64,000 bases of DNA from Mycobacterium sp. D16Q13 (GTDB lineage: Bacteria; Actinomycetota; Actinomycetes; Mycobacteriales; Mycobacteriaceae): contig NZ_MAEW01000014.1 of the NCBI RefSeq assembly GCF_002013375.1, forward strand, positions 235,755 through 299,754, given 5' to 3'. The notes under the pieces are model-generated. The model did no database searches and was not told the origin of the DNA. It saw only the letters and a list, made by a program, of their open reading frames with translations. Position numbers and translations under genes: made by a program. Positions 27,097 to 38,085 of the stretch are shown one piece after another. Numbering within the stretch: position 1 is the first letter of the stretch; each line of letters begins with the position of its first letter.

Positions 27097-27965
27097 GGTC
27101 GCCGCGCCACGATGACGGGTACTCGGGAGGCTTGCGCGACGGCAGAACTGACTGCGCCGAGCAGCATTCCGGCGAAGCCTCCGCGGCCGTGACTGCCGAC
27201 AACGACAAGCTGGGTGTGCGCGGACTCGGCGATAAGGTACGGGCCGGGGTAGTCACACACGACACGGCGGTCGACCTTCACGTCGGGGTAGCGTTCTTGC
27301 CATCCTGCCAGTCTCTCGGCGAGAGTTTGTCTCTCTTGATTTTCGGTAGCACGCAGGTCAAATGCCGGTTCGAAGAAGTTGGGCATATGCCAGGCGTGCA
27401 CGGCGATAAGCGCAACCTTCCGATGTGAAGCTTCGTCGAAGGCGATGGCCGTCGCGTTCTCTGATGTCGGTGAGCCGTCGATACCGAGCAGGACAGGCGC
27501 GTGGTTGTCGCGTGTTGTCTCGTTGTGGATCACCGCGACGGGGCAACGTGCATGGTGCAGAACAGCGGTGCTGACCGAGCCCAGCAACAGACGGTCGAGG
27601 GCGCGCTGGCCTCGGCTGCCGACGACGAGCACGCGTGATTCTTGTGCCGCGTCTACGAGCGCCGATACCGGATGCCCGAAGACCACTCGGCGGCGCGCGG
27701 CGGGCAACGGGTGCCCGGCGACCTCTTCAGCAATGCGCTGCGCGTTTTCCAGCACCAATTGTGCTTGCCGTTCGCGTGATTGATAGATCCGTTCACGTAG
27801 CTGCTGGTCGTAGACATGGGTTTGCTCGATGTCGAAGGCGCTGATGAGGGTCAGCGGTTCGTTGCGCATGCTCGATTCTTGTGCGGCCCAACGAACCGCC
27901 GCATCGGCGCAGGCCGATCCATCGACCCCGACCACGATCCCCGCGTGATAGTTCTCGGACATCAT
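27093..27965 (-). CDS. Universal stress protein, two USP domains
   Basis: A 290-residue tandem USP. Domain 1 starts VVGVDGSACADAAVRWA and ends with the ATP loop VVGSRGQRALDRLLLGSVS; domain 2 starts LLGIDGSPTSENA and ends with VVGSHGRGGFAGMLLGAVSS. Both keep the G-2x-G-9x-G pattern, so it should bind ATP as do Rv2005c and Rv2623 homologues. The linker phrase LAGWQERYPDVKV is shared with two other USPs in the island. It lies 33 bp downstream of the next USP and is coupled to the GNAT gene. Confidence 0.93.
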   Translation of the reverse strand: MMSENYHAGIVVGVDGSACADAAVRWAAQESSMRNEPLTLISAFDIEQTHVYDQQLRERIYQSRERQAQLVLENAQRIAEEVAGHPLPAARRRVVFGHPVSALVDAAQESRVLVVGSRGQRALDRLLLGSVSTAVLHHARCPVAVIHNETTRDNHAPVLLGIDGSPTSENATAIAFDEASHRKVALIAVHAWHMPNFFEPAFDLRATENQERQTLAERLAGWQERYPDVKVDRRVVCDYPGPYLIAESAHTQLVVVGSHGRGGFAGMLLGAVSSAVAQASRVPVIVARRP

Positions 27966-27998
27966 TTTGTTTCAGCCCCGTTCGTCATCATGAGTTTG

Positions 27999-28805
27999 TT
28001 AGTTGCGAACGATCAGGATTGTGCGGTCGCCGTGCTCTGCTGAAGGCCGCATACGGATGACATGTGGGATATCAGCGCGTCCCACTACTGCCAGTTGGAT
28101 CGGTTCATCACAGGCGGCGAGAAAATGGCCGATATCGGAACGCGCTGCAACCGGGTACATGTGGACGTCCGGATAACGTTCACGCAGACCGGCCACACGG
28201 CGATCGAGTTCGTCGTAGGGCGATTCGCCCATGTCTTCTTGCCAGGTACCCACCGCAAGAATCGGAAGATGGCGCAGTCGTGCTTCCTGCACCGCGTGGT
28301 CGATGACGGTGTCCGTGTCTTGAGGACCGTTGACAGCCACAGCGATCCACACGGGAAGTCCGTGCGCGACAAAGACCGGTCGATGGACTATCGCGACGGG
28401 GCAATGCGCTCGCTTAGCGATTTCAGTTGCGGTGGAGCCCCAAAAGGCACTCGCCAATCGCCCGAATCCCTCGGAGCCAACGCACACGAGACTGGCGGTT
28501 CGTGATTCTGCGGCCAAGGCATCCGAGGCCAGCCCATGACGGATCACGCAATCGACCTTGACGGGCTTGCGGGTCGCCTTGACGGCGGCCGCCGCATCAC
28601 GCAGTGATGTTTCTGCATACTCCTTGTCGATGTTGTACTGGTCCACGAAAGATTTGGCGGTGACCACGGGCCTGGTCACATGAACCAAGCACAGCGGCAC
28701 ATCTCGGCTGATTGCCTCATCTGTGGCCCATTCGGCCGCGTGAACAGCGGCGCGCGAGCCGTCGATGCCAACAACTACCGGGCCGTGCCGGTCGGTATCG
28801 GTCAT
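27999..28805 (-). CDS. Universal stress protein with degenerate second domain
   Basis: A 268-residue USP. Domain 1 is complete (VVVGIDGSRAAVHAAEWA, then CVGSEGFGRLASAFWGSTAT). Domain 2 has lost the ATP loop, ending LAVVGRADIPHVIRMRPSAE instead of the glycine pattern. The same architecture is seen in the USP at 41917, so the pair forms a subtype (Rv3134c-like in general layout). ATG at 28805 is 8 bases after AGGAG; a GTG at 28814 is an alternative. It is the first gene of the operon that ends with GNAT, and is divergent from the Rv1733c-like gene. Confidence 0.9.
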   Translation of the reverse strand: MTDTDRHGPVVVGIDGSRAAVHAAEWATDEAISRDVPLCLVHVTRPVVTAKSFVDQYNIDKEYAETSLRDAAAAVKATRKPVKVDCVIRHGLASDALAAESRTASLVCVGSEGFGRLASAFWGSTATEIAKRAHCPVAIVHRPVFVAHGLPVWIAVAVNGPQDTDTVIDHAVQEARLRHLPILAVGTWQEDMGESPYDELDRRVAGLRERYPDVHMYPVAARSDIGHFLAACDEPIQLAVVGRADIPHVIRMRPSAEHGDRTILIVRN

Positions 28806-28871
28806 TGCAATCACTCCTTTGGGTGATCGAACGCGGTTCGCCGGCCCGTTGATCGGCTGAACTGACGCTAG

Positions 28872-28885
28872 GACCGATTTCGGTC
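28872..28885. promoter_or_regulatory. Short perfect palindrome in the USP / Rv1733c-like promoter
   Basis: GACCGA-TT-TCGGTC, 67 bp upstream of the USP start. It does not have the spacing of a DosR box. Role unknown. Confidence 0.35.
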
Positions 28886-28893
28886 ACAAGGCG

Positions 28894-28907
28894 GAGTAAT
28901 AAGTCCC
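28894..28907. promoter_or_regulatory. Possible DosR box
   Basis: GAGTAATAAGTCCC matches the DosR core GGGACTWWAGTCCC at 10 of 14 positions, with the right half exact (TAAGTCCC). It lies 89 bp upstream of the USP start at 28805 and 157 bp upstream of the Rv1733c-like start. Confidence 0.5.
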
Positions 28908-28959
28908 CGGTTCCCTGCCGATGGTTTACGCCCCGCCGTGCCATAGGGCTGATGAGCAC

Positions 28960-28981
28960 CGTGACCAATGACCTGGTCACG
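28960..28981. promoter_or_regulatory. Perfect 7-bp inverted repeat upstream of the Rv1733c-like gene
   Basis: CGTGACC and GGTCACG flank an 8-base spacer, 83 bp before the Rv1733c-like ATG. The size fits a regulator site distinct from the DosR core. Confidence 0.45.
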
Positions 28982-29063
28982 TGGAGGCTGCGGTCTCTGC
29001 AGCGCGGACGCATCCGATGCGACGATCAGATGGTTACAGCCGATGCTCAGCCTAGGAGATGTC

Positions 29064-29657
29064 ATGAATGTCTTAGCGTTTGGCTACCTGCAGGTGCTGC
29101 TTACCAGATTGTTTCGGCGCCATCCTTTGGTGCGGGGCTGCGATCGGGTTGCGGCCGCAGTCCAGCTGGCGGGTTTACTCTTGGCGTTGGTGATGTTGTC
29201 GACGGCGGGAGCGGTCGGCACAGCTCTGTACGACGCCGGAAGCAGAACCAGCAATGAGCAAGTGCATTCACGCCACCAGGTGCAGGCGGTGGCAACCGGG
29301 GATAGTCATGCGGTCGCTCCCCGGTACAGCTCCGCTGTTCTGGTACCGGCGCAGTGGAGCATCGGAGGTGTGCAACATCGCGAAACCATCCGCTATGGAA
29401 AAGATCTCAATACTGGAGACAGGTTCACGATCTGGATTGATCCGGATGGTCGCAGCGTGTCGGCACCGGCGTCTCGAGCGGACGCTGCCGCTGACGCCAT
29501 AGCCGCCGCGGTCCTGCTGTGGACTGCTGTCACGGCTCTTGTCGTCGGTGCGGTCGGGTTGGCGCTTCGGCGCATCTGTCGACTTCGGTATGCGCGCTGG
29601 GATTCGGACTTCAATGCTCTGGTGGATCGCGGGGGTCGCCGGAAAAGCGACCATTGA
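29064..29657 (+). CDS. Rv1733c-like membrane protein
   Basis: A 197-residue protein with two transmembrane segments (LAGLLLALVMLSTAGAVGTA near residue 43 and AVLLWTAVTALVVGAVGLAL near residue 155) around an extracytoplasmic domain. The N-terminus LLTRLFRRHPLVRGCDRV is characteristic of the Rv1733c family, DosR-regulon membrane proteins with no known activity. ATG at 29064 follows TAGGAGATG; the listed upstream frame lacks support. Its promoter region is shared with the divergent USP operon and holds a DosR-like box. The alcohol dehydrogenase follows 41 bp downstream. Confidence 0.88.
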   Translation: MNVLAFGYLQVLLTRLFRRHPLVRGCDRVAAAVQLAGLLLALVMLSTAGAVGTALYDAGSRTSNEQVHSRHQVQAVATGDSHAVAPRYSSAVLVPAQWSIGGVQHRETIRYGKDLNTGDRFTIWIDPDGRSVSAPASRADAAADAIAAAVLLWTAVTALVVGAVGLALRRICRLRYARWDSDFNALVDRGGRRKSDH

Positions 29658-29698
29658 GCTCGTAAGCTCATTTGCGAGCACAGGGGAAGAAGGCGGCC

Positions 29699-30712
29699 AT
29701 GGACACAGAGATGCTGGCCTGGCAGGTACAGCGGCCGGGGCCTATCGTGAACGGGCCCCTGCGTCGGGTCCGCTTGCAAGTGCCCGAGCCTGATCCGGGC
29801 GAATTGTTGGTGCGGGTGCTTGCCTGTGGGGTGTGCCGCACCGATCTTCATGTCGCCGAGGGTGATCTGGTGCCGCGCAGGCCCAACGTTGTGCCTGGAC
29901 ATGAGATCGTCGGCGAGGTCGTTGGACTGGGCGAGCAGGCCGACACCGATTTCACGATAGGCGATCGAATCGGCGTGCCATGGCTTAGGCATACGTGCGG
30001 CGTGTGCAGATACTGCCAACGCGGCAAGGAAAACCTATGTCCCGGATCTTTATACACAGGTTGGGACGCTGACGGTGGGTACGCCGAGTTCGCGGTGATA
30101 CCAGCCGCCTATGCGTTGGCGCTGCCCGCGGGATATACCGACGCCGAGCTTGCCCCGCTGTTGTGCGCTGGCATCATTGGTTACCGCTCACTACAGCGTG
30201 CAGAGTTGCCGGCGGGCGGGCGTTTGGGCCTGTACGGCTTTGGCGGCAGCGCGCACATCACCGCGCAGGTCGCCCTGGCCCAGGGCGCCGAGGTGCACGT
30301 CATGACCCGCGGGAAAGATGCCCAACTACTTGCCCTCGAACTTGGTGCTAGCTCGGCGCAGGGGCCTGCCGATGCGCCTCCCGCTGCGCTGGACGCTGCG
30401 ATACTGTTTGCCCCTGTCGGCGAGTTGGTGCGCCCCGCGTTGGCGGCGCTCGACAGGGGAGGCACGCTGGCTATCGCCGGCATCCATCTCACAGACATTC
30501 CCCCGTTGAACTATCAACGGCACCTGTTCCAGGAGAGGCAGATTCGATCGGTCACGGCCAACACCCGGGCTGACGCGCGGGCATTCCTGGACTTCTCCAC
30601 GACACATCGCCTCCATCTGGCGGGCCCGCAATATGACCTGCAAGATGCGGACCGTGCTCTGTCCGATCTTGCCGCCGGCCGGATCACCGGCGCGGCCGTG
30701 CTTGTTCCTTAG
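29699..30712 (+). CDS. Zinc-dependent alcohol dehydrogenase (AdhA-like)
   Basis: A 337-residue medium-chain dehydrogenase. Catalytic zinc ligands are CGVCRTDLH and GHE near residues 40-65; the structural zinc lobe is [15 protein letters not shown] near residue 100; the nucleotide site is [14 protein letters not shown] near residue 180. It is close to M. tuberculosis AdhA (Rv1862) and would interconvert aldehydes and alcohols with NAD(P). Reduction of aldehydes to reoxidise NADH fits the hypoxia setting; that is inference. It lies downstream of the Rv1733c-like gene, probably on the same transcript. Confidence 0.9.
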   Translation: MDTEMLAWQVQRPGPIVNGPLRRVRLQVPEPDPGELLVRVLACGVCRTDLHVAEGDLVPRRPNVVPGHEIVGEVVGLGEQADTDFTIGDRIGVPWLRHTCGVCRYCQRGKENLCPGSLYTGWDADGGYAEFAVIPAAYALALPAGYTDAELAPLLCAGIIGYRSLQRAELPAGGRLGLYGFGGSAHITAQVALAQGAEVHVMTRGKDAQLLALELGASSAQGPADAPPAALDAAILFAPVGELVRPALAALDRGGTLAIAGIHLTDIPPLNYQRHLFQERQIRSVTANTRADARAFLDFSTTHRLHLAGPQYDLQDADRALSDLAAGRITGAAVLVP

Positions 30713-30718
30713 TTCCGA

Positions 30719-30735
30719 CGCCGCAGCGTGCGGCG
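30719..30735. terminator. Hairpin between convergent genes, possible bidirectional terminator
   Basis: CGCCGCA-GCG-TGCGGCG, a perfect 7-bp GC-rich stem with a 3-base loop, fills most of the 29-bp gap between the stops of the alcohol dehydrogenase and the Acg-like gene. There is no U-tract, which is common for mycobacterial terminators. Confidence 0.6.
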
Positions 30736-30741
30736 CATAGG

Positions 30742-31716
30742 CTATTTACCCGCGAATTCGATGACAGCAGACAGCGGACGCCGCGGCGTGGGAGCCGGTA
30801 TCGGATCCAGCGGTGGCGTCGCGCCGATCCGAACCACCGCCTGCGGATAGTCGCGGTCAGTGATACCTTCGATGATCTGGCGGCTGGCGGTAAGTTCGGT
30901 GACGTGGGTCAGGGTGCATGTCGCTAAACCGGCGACCGTTGCTTCAATCAGCAAGGCTGACAAGGCTTCACCGCATCGCACGAAATCCTGCGCAGAGTCA
31001 TCACCGGTCGAGAGCACGACCAGAGTTGCCTTATCCTTCGGCACAGCGGCACGACGTTCGCGGTGCCGAGCGAAAGGAAAATCGCGCCCGATATCCACCC
31101 GATTCCGCTCTTCCTCGGAAGGCAAAGAGCTGTCCGGGATTCCCTCGGAGAGCTTGAAGGGCGCAGTCCACCAGTCGATCTCGGACTGATACGCCGAATC
31201 GTATTGGCGAAGGCCTTCGCTGAGCTGAGCTGCCTCCACGACGCGAGGACGGGCCCCGTCGGCGAGGACATCGAGGAAGGCACGATCACTGACCGCCTGC
31301 CGGAGCAGCTGCTCGGTCACCGACCACCGGCGCGGCGGCAGAAAGGGGAGTCGATCGGTATAGCGACGCTCCAGGGCATGTAAGCGATCGCGATGTGCAT
31401 CCGTGACGTACTGCATCTTGGTGAAATTGATTGTCGCCAAATGGGTACGGTCATTGGGGTTCGGAAAGTATTCAGGGCGCACTAACCAGCCGAGGGCGGC
31501 TGAGGCCACCCGAAAGTGATCCAATACGGCACCGCAACTGATCAAGGCTTCCCGCTGTGAGGGGTCCACGCGTAGTAGGCGATTCACGTCGAGAAAGAGT
31601 TTGAGTTCATCATCGAGGACCCATCGCCATGGCTGACTGTTGTGGATCGATGGCGCCCGGCACGCCGCCTGGATTGCCTTGACGACCACATCGCGGTCTA
31701 GCACTACCTGCGTCAT
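30742..31716 (-). CDS. Acg-like nitroreductase-family protein (Rv2032/Rv3131 type)
   Basis: A 324-residue protein of the Acg family, which M. tuberculosis carries in its DosR regulon (Rv2032, Rv3127, Rv3131). Characteristic segments are AACRAPSIHNSQPWRWVL at the N-terminus and SALLIEATVAGLATCTLTHV near residue 260. It has the double nitroreductase fold binding FMN; Acg itself is thought to sequester flavin rather than reduce nitro groups. ATG at 31716 follows GGAGG. It is divergent from the USP-phosphoketolase-dosR operon, and several DosR-like boxes lie between. Confidence 0.9.
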   Translation of the reverse strand: MTQVVLDRDVVVKAIQAACRAPSIHNSQPWRWVLDDELKLFLDVNRLLRVDPSQREALISCGAVLDHFRVASAALGWLVRPEYFPNPNDRTHLATINFTKMQYVTDAHRDRLHALERRYTDRLPFLPPRRWSVTEQLLRQAVSDRAFLDVLADGARPRVVEAAQLSEGLRQYDSAYQSEIDWWTAPFKLSEGIPDSSLPSEEERNRVDIGRDFPFARHRERRAAVPKDKATLVVLSTGDDSAQDFVRCGEALSALLIEATVAGLATCTLTHVTELTASRQIIEGITDRDYPQAVVRIGATPPLDPIPAPTPRRPLSAVIEFAGK

Positions 31717-31779
31717 AGCGATACCTCCGCCTCGGCCGCCCTGCACCAAGCATCAACCCGAGGCGGCCCCGCAGATGAG

Positions 31780-31793
31780 AGCAATTGGTCCCG
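31780..31793 (-). promoter_or_regulatory. Possible DosR box for the Acg-like gene
   Basis: On the minus strand it reads GGGACCAATTGCTC, agreeing with GGGACTWWAGTCCC at 9 of 14 positions. It lies 64 bp upstream of the Acg-like start. Confidence 0.4.
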
Positions 31794-31840
31794 GCTTGAT
31801 GGTGCATTAGGACCGAACAGCCGTACTGCCTCGCTGATCG

Positions 31841-31854
31841 GGGACGTGATACCC
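31841..31854 (+). promoter_or_regulatory. DosR-like box 1 of the dosR operon
   Basis: GGGACGTGATACCC matches the DosR core at 10 of 14 positions. It is the distal member of a tandem pair 22 bp apart in the divergent promoter of the Acg-like gene and the USP-xfp-dosR operon. Confidence 0.55.
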
Positions 31855-31862
31855 GGCGGTAC

Positions 31863-31876
31863 GGGACCTTTGACCG
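31863..31876 (+). promoter_or_regulatory. DosR-like box 2 of the dosR operon
   Basis: GGGACCTTTGACCG matches the DosR core at 10 of 14 positions, 71 bp upstream of the USP ATG. With box 1 it forms a pair on the same helical face, as in many DosR targets. Confidence 0.6.
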
Positions 31877-31947
31877 TGGAAGACCACAGGGCCGATCCAT
31901 AGCGTTGTCCTTACCAGCCACTGGTACCTACCAACTCGGAGGACACC

Positions 31948-32850
31948 ATGAACACCACACCACGTCCATACATTTTGGTGGGCATTGATGGATCTGCGTC
32001 CGCTCTGCACGCACTCACATGGGCGGGGGACGAGGCAGAACGGCGCAATCTGCCCCTTCGGCTTGTGCATGCTGTCGATTACGGCAGCTTCGGTTATGGC
32101 TTCAATCTATCGGCGTCGACGAGCTTCTACGACCACCTGGACACCGACGGCGTCAAGTTTCTGGACCGGGCCAAAGAGCACGTCCTGGCGCTGCACCCCA
32201 ATCTGGAAGTGGCCGCCGCCAAGGTGACAGCTCAGCCTGTGCCCACGCTTGTCGAGCTGTCCAAGGATGCATTCATCACCGTGGTCGGCTCCAGCGGGCT
32301 TGGCCGATTCACCGGGATGATGGCCGGGTCGGTGTCGGTCTCATTGACCGCGAGGGGACACAGCCCCGTCGCGGTCGTTCGCGAGTCGGGGACTCCGCCG
32401 GCGGGTCCGGTTGTCGTCGGTGTCAGCGGATCTCCCTCAAGCGAAGAAGCCATCGCGTGGGCTTTCGAGGAAGCGTCGATGCGTGACGCTGAGCTGGTGG
32501 CCGTGCATGCCGGAGGTGACGTACCACCGAGCTACGTGTACGCATACACCGCCTGGAGTGCGATGGATTGGGATATCGCCGAGCAACAGCAGGCCGAAGT
32601 ACTGGCCGAGCGACTGGCGGGCTGGCAGGAAAAATACCCAGACGTCGGCGTGCGCCGGGTAGTCGCGATGGGCAACCCCGCCGATATCCTGCTGCACCGG
32701 GCCCGGCATGCACAGCTGCTCGTGGTCGGCAGCCGCGGACGCGGCGACGTCGCGGGCTTCTTTCTCGGCTCCACCAGCCATGCTCTCATCCACCAGGCTC
32801 CTTGCCCGGTGCTAGTCGCTCGCCCACATGCAGCAGACGATAAGCGATGA
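31948..32850 (+). CDS. Universal stress protein, first gene of the xfp-dosR operon
   Basis: A 300-residue tandem USP. Domain 1: [18 protein letters not shown] and [19 protein letters not shown]. Domain 2: [14 protein letters not shown] and [19 protein letters not shown]. Both glycine ATP loops are intact. The ATG follows GGAGGACACC and lies 71 bp after a pair of DosR-like boxes. Its stop overlaps the phosphoketolase ATG by 4 bp. By place it corresponds to Rv3134c, the USP that precedes devR-devS in M. tuberculosis. Confidence 0.93.
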   Translation: MNTTPRPYILVGIDGSASALHALTWAGDEAERRNLPLRLVHAVDYGSFGYGFNLSASTSFYDHLDTDGVKFLDRAKEHVLALHPNLEVAAAKVTAQPVPTLVELSKDAFITVVGSSGLGRFTGMMAGSVSVSLTARGHSPVAVVRESGTPPAGPVVVGVSGSPSSEEAIAWAFEEASMRDAELVAVHAGGDVPPSYVYAYTAWSAMDWDIAEQQQAEVLAERLAGWQEKYPDVGVRRVVAMGNPADILLHRARHAQLLVVGSRGRGDVAGFFLGSTSHALIHQAPCPVLVARPHAADDKR

Positions 32851-35261
32851 GCACCGCAACGCCAGGCACCGCGCACCATCACCCGGGCACCCTGTCTGCC
32901 GATCAGCTTGAGGCAGTTGATGCGCAGTGGCGGGCCGCGAACTACCTCACGGCCGGCCAGATCTACTTAATGGACAATCCGCTGCTCACGGTGCCCTTGC
33001 AGCCCGAGCACATCAAGCCGCGTCTGCTGGGGCACTGGGGGACCTCACCGGGGCTGAATTTCATCTACGCCCATATGAATCGGGCCATCATCGCCCACGA
33101 TGTGAACGCGATGTACGTCACCGGGCCTGGGCATGGTGGGCCTGCCCTGTTCGCGAATACGTGGCTCGAGGGCAGTTATAGCGATATCCGTCCGGATGTC
33201 CCCCGTGACGGGCGTGGTATGCGGAAACTGTTTCAGGAGTTCTCATTTCCTGGCGGTGTGCCCAGCCACGTAGCGCCGCAGGTGCCTGGATCCATCCACG
33301 AGGGCGGCGAACTGGGGTACAGCCTGGCCCATGCATACGGCGCCGTACTGGACAACCCGGATCTGGTCGCAGTCTGCGTCGTCGGCGATGGCGAAGCCGA
33401 GACCGGGCCACTGGCCGCCAGCTGGCACGCCAACAAATTCCTCAGCGCGGCGACCGACGGTGCGGTCCTACCGATCCTTCACCTCAACGGCTACAAGATC
33501 GCCAACCCCACCGTGCTGTCGAGAATCACGGACGAAGAACTCGACAGCCTGCTACGGGGATATGGCTACACCCCCATCTATGTCTCCGGCCATGAACCCG
33601 AAGACATGCACCAACAGATGGCCGCCGCACTGGACCGGGCGATCATGGAGATCCGCGACTTTCAGGCGTTGTCCCGATGCCAGGTACCGGTTCTGCATCG
33701 CGCTTTCTGGCCCATGATCGTCCTGCGCACCCCCAAAGGCTGGACAGGCCCAGTGGTAGTCGACGGACATCAGGTCGAGGGCACATGGCGATCACACCAG
33801 GTACCCATCGCCAATGTGCGCGAGAACCCAACACATCGGGCCCAACTTGCCCACTGGCTGCGGTCCTACCGCCCTGAAGAGCTCTTCGACGAAGCAGGAG
33901 CGCCGAATGAGCTTGTGACACGGCTTATTCCCTCTGGGCAACGACGCATGGGGTCGAACCCGCATGCCAACGGTGGCACGCTCTTGACGCCGCTGGCGCT
34001 GCCAGATCCGGCAACCTTCGGTGTGGTGACCGGCCGGCCGGGCGCAGTGGACGCATCGCCGACCAGGGTGCTGGGACGCTATCTCCGAGAATTGTTGGTC
34101 CGCAACGCCGACCGAAGGAACTTCCGCCTTTTCGGGCCGGACGAAACCGAGTCGAACAAGCTCGGAGACGTCTATGACGTCACCGATAAGCAGTGGAGCG
34201 CAACGATTTTCCCCGGCGATCAGCACCTGGCGCGAGACGGCCGGGTTCTTGAGGTCCTATCCGAGCACCTGTGCCAAGGATGGCTGGAGGGCTACCTGCT
34301 CACGGGCCGCCATGGCCTGTTCTCCTGCTACGAGGCGTTCGCCCACATTGTGGATTCAATGGTGAACCAGCACGCTAAATGGCTCAAGATCAGCAGGCAA
34401 CTACCATGGCGCCGCCCCGTCGCGTCGCTGAATTATCTACTGACGTCGCATGTGTGGCGTCAGGACCATAACGGTTTCTCCCACCAGGATCCGGGTTTCA
34501 TCGACAACATCGCGAACAAGCGCGCCGAAGTGGCGCGCATCTACCTGCCGCCGGATGCCAACACCTTGCTGTCGGTTGCCGCGCATTGCCTGGCCAGCCG
34601 CGACTACATCAATGTCATTGTTGCCGGCAAGAACTACACGCCGGTATGGCTTAATCCCGAACAGGCAGCGCTGCATTGCGCACGCGGTGCCGATATTTTC
34701 GAATGGGCCAGCAGTGACGCCGGAGCTGTCCCGGATGTTGTTCTCGCTTGTGCCGGTGACGTGCCCACCATCGAGGTACTGGCGGCAGTGTCGATACTGC
34801 GAACGCATTTGCCGCAGTTGAAGATCCGGGTAGTCAATGTCGTTGATCTGTTTCGTCTGCAGCCCGATAGCCAGCACCCGCATGGCATGTCCGACGTCGA
34901 CTACGACACGCTGTTCACCGCGGATCGTCCTGTGATCTTCGCGTTCCATGGATACCCGGCGCTCATCCACCGGCTCACCTACCGTCGGGCGGGGCACGCG
35001 AATCTGCATGTTCGCGGCTACCTGGAGGAGGGCACCACCACCACGCCCTTCGACATGCTGGTGCTGAACAAGATGGACCGATTCCAGCTGGTGATCGACG
35101 TAGTGGAGCGCACACCGGGCCTGCTGGAATGCGCAGACGCCCAGGGACTGAGGGACGAGATGCTCCGTACGCACGACCGCCACAACGCGTGGATACGTGC
35201 CCACGGCGAAGACCTGCCGGAGGTCCGGGATTGGCGATGGGAAGAAGACAAGACGAGATGA
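32847..35261 (+). CDS. xfp: Xylulose-5-phosphate/fructose-6-phosphate phosphoketolase
   Basis: An 804-residue thiamine-diphosphate enzyme splitting xylulose-5-P or fructose-6-P with phosphate into acetyl phosphate plus glyceraldehyde-3-P or erythrose-4-P. Family signature EGGELGY is at about residue 151, [13 protein letters not shown] about residue 177, with [18 protein letters not shown] near residue 63 and GPGHGGPA near residue 92. Length is standard. It overlaps the upstream USP and the downstream dosR by 4 bp each, so it is translationally coupled inside the dosR operon. A hypoxia-linked route to acetyl phosphate is inferred from this placement; no ackA or pta is in the window. Confidence 0.96.
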   Translation: MSTATPGTAHHHPGTLSADQLEAVDAQWRAANYLTAGQIYLMDNPLLTVPLQPEHIKPRLLGHWGTSPGLNFIYAHMNRAIIAHDVNAMYVTGPGHGGPALFANTWLEGSYSDIRPDVPRDGRGMRKLFQEFSFPGGVPSHVAPQVPGSIHEGGELGYSLAHAYGAVLDNPDLVAVCVVGDGEAETGPLAASWHANKFLSAATDGAVLPILHLNGYKIANPTVLSRITDEELDSLLRGYGYTPIYVSGHEPEDMHQQMAAALDRAIMEIRDFQALSRCQVPVLHRAFWPMIVLRTPKGWTGPVVVDGHQVEGTWRSHQVPIANVRENPTHRAQLAHWLRSYRPEELFDEAGAPNELVTRLIPSGQRRMGSNPHANGGTLLTPLALPDPATFGVVTGRPGAVDASPTRVLGRYLRELLVRNADRRNFRLFGPDETESNKLGDVYDVTDKQWSATIFPGDQHLARDGRVLEVLSEHLCQGWLEGYLLTGRHGLFSCYEAFAHIVDSMVNQHAKWLKISRQLPWRRPVASLNYLLTSHVWRQDHNGFSHQDPGFIDNIANKRAEVARIYLPPDANTLLSVAAHCLASRDYINVIVAGKNYTPVWLNPEQAALHCARGADIFEWASSDAGAVPDVVLACAGDVPTIEVLAAVSILRTHLPQLKIRVVNVVDLFRLQPDSQHPHGMSDVDYDTLFTADRPVIFAFHGYPALIHRLTYRRAGHANLHVRGYLEEGTTTTPFDMLVLNKMDRFQLVIDVVERTPGLLECADAQGLRDEMLRTHDRHNAWIRAHGEDLPEVRDWRWEEDKTR

Positions 35262-35920
35262 TCACTGTGTTCCTGGTGGATGACCACGAAATCGTGCGAT
35301 ACGGGGTGGCCGATCTCATCGACGACGAAGAGGACCTAGTCGTCATAGGACAGGCCAGTTCGGTTGCTGAAGCGATGGCCCGGATCCCCGCGCTCAATCC
35401 CGATATCGCCGTACTCGACATACGGCTGCCCGACGGAAACGGGATCGAACTCTGCCGGGACCTACGTTCGCGGTGTCCTGCCCTGAACTGCCTGATGCTG
35501 ACGTCGTTCACTGATGAGCAAGCCATGCTGGACGCGATCCTGGCCGGAGCGGGGGGATACGTCATCAAAGACATCAAGGGCATGGACCTGGTGTCCGCGA
35601 TACGGACGGTCGGTTCTGGCCGGTCCTTGCTGGACAACCGGTCGGCAGCCGCCCTGATGGATCGACTGCGTGCGGCGACGCAGTCCTCGCCCGTCGCCTC
35701 GTTGACGCCGCAGGAGCAGATTCTGCTGGAGCTGATAGGACAAGGCCTCACCAATCGCCAGATCGCGGGAGAGATGTTCCTGTCGGACAAAACGGTGAAG
35801 AACTATGTGTCGAGGTTGCTGGCCAAGCTAGGCCTGGAACGACGCACACAGGCCGCAGTGCTCGTGACCAAACTCGCCGGCGACCGAACCGCTTCCGGAG
35901 AGCGATACTCGGGACGTTAA
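35258..35920 (+). CDS. dosR: DosR/DevR-like NarL-family response regulator
   Basis: A 220-residue response regulator. The receiver has [10 protein letters not shown] acidic residues, the phosphorylation site Asp54 in [11 protein letters not shown], and a K in YVIKDIKG. The LuxR-type [23 protein letters not shown], and the end [19 protein letters not shown] match M. tuberculosis DevR closely. It should bind GGGACT-type boxes when phosphorylated. ATG at 35258 overlaps the xfp stop by 4 bp; the longer frame lies inside xfp. dosS follows after 50 bp. Confidence 0.95.
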   Translation: MITVFLVDDHEIVRYGVADLIDDEEDLVVIGQASSVAEAMARIPALNPDIAVLDIRLPDGNGIELCRDLRSRCPALNCLMLTSFTDEQAMLDAILAGAGGYVIKDIKGMDLVSAIRTVGSGRSLLDNRSAAALMDRLRAATQSSPVASLTPQEQILLELIGQGLTNRQIAGEMFLSDKTVKNYVSRLLAKLGLERRTQAAVLVTKLAGDRTASGERYSGR

Positions 35921-35934
35921 GACTTGACCTTTGA

Positions 35935-37689
<1,755 letters not shown>

Positions 37690-37950
37690 CTATTTGGGCG
37701 GATTGGCGGCAAGAAAGTTAAGCCAGCGGGGCAACGGATAGCGGCCGAATGCCGCGATGATGGTCATCTTGATTCCGGCGAGAACCAATACCCAGAGAAG
37801 CACCAACTCGACCGTGGAGGCACGTTCTGTTTTGTCCATCAAGAACAGCACGCCCGTCGCCAACACAATCACACCCATGATCAGCCAGCTGAATCGTTCC
37901 ATCGGAGTCGTTTTCACGATCCGGAATGCTGGTGTCTTCGACGAGCCCAT
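37690..37950 (-). CDS. Small membrane protein, two helices
   Basis: An 86-residue protein with two transmembrane helices (FSWLIMGVIVLATGVLFLMD and VELVLLWVLVLAGIKMTIIA) and a short basic tail (GRYPLPRWLNFLA). I do not recognise the family. ATG at 37950 follows AGGA; the longer frame to 38049 is not supported. It is convergent with dosS with no gap and divergent from the SulP transporter, so it is probably part of the dormancy set. Confidence 0.7.
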   Translation of the reverse strand: MGSSKTPAFRIVKTTPMERFSWLIMGVIVLATGVLFLMDKTERASTVELVLLWVLVLAGIKMTIIAAFGRYPLPRWLNFLAANPPK

Positions 37951-38085
37951 TGTTGTTCCTGTCTTTTGGTAGTGACACCGCAGAGCGTCGCACCGCACTG
38001 CGTCTTCTGGTAGGAGAGTTGTGCTCATCGCAGCTGGGTCCTTGGTCATCAGTCCGTTCAGCTGCGTGAGAACCGCTGACGCACC

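Noticed and set aside
28872..28885. GACCGA-TT-TCGGTC considered as a DosR box
   Set aside because: Half-site spacing differs from GGGACTWWAGTCCC, so it is listed only as a palindrome.
38020..38060. DosR box before the SulP gene
   Set aside because: The best 14-mer matches 9 of 14 and lacks the GGGAC core; too weak to list.
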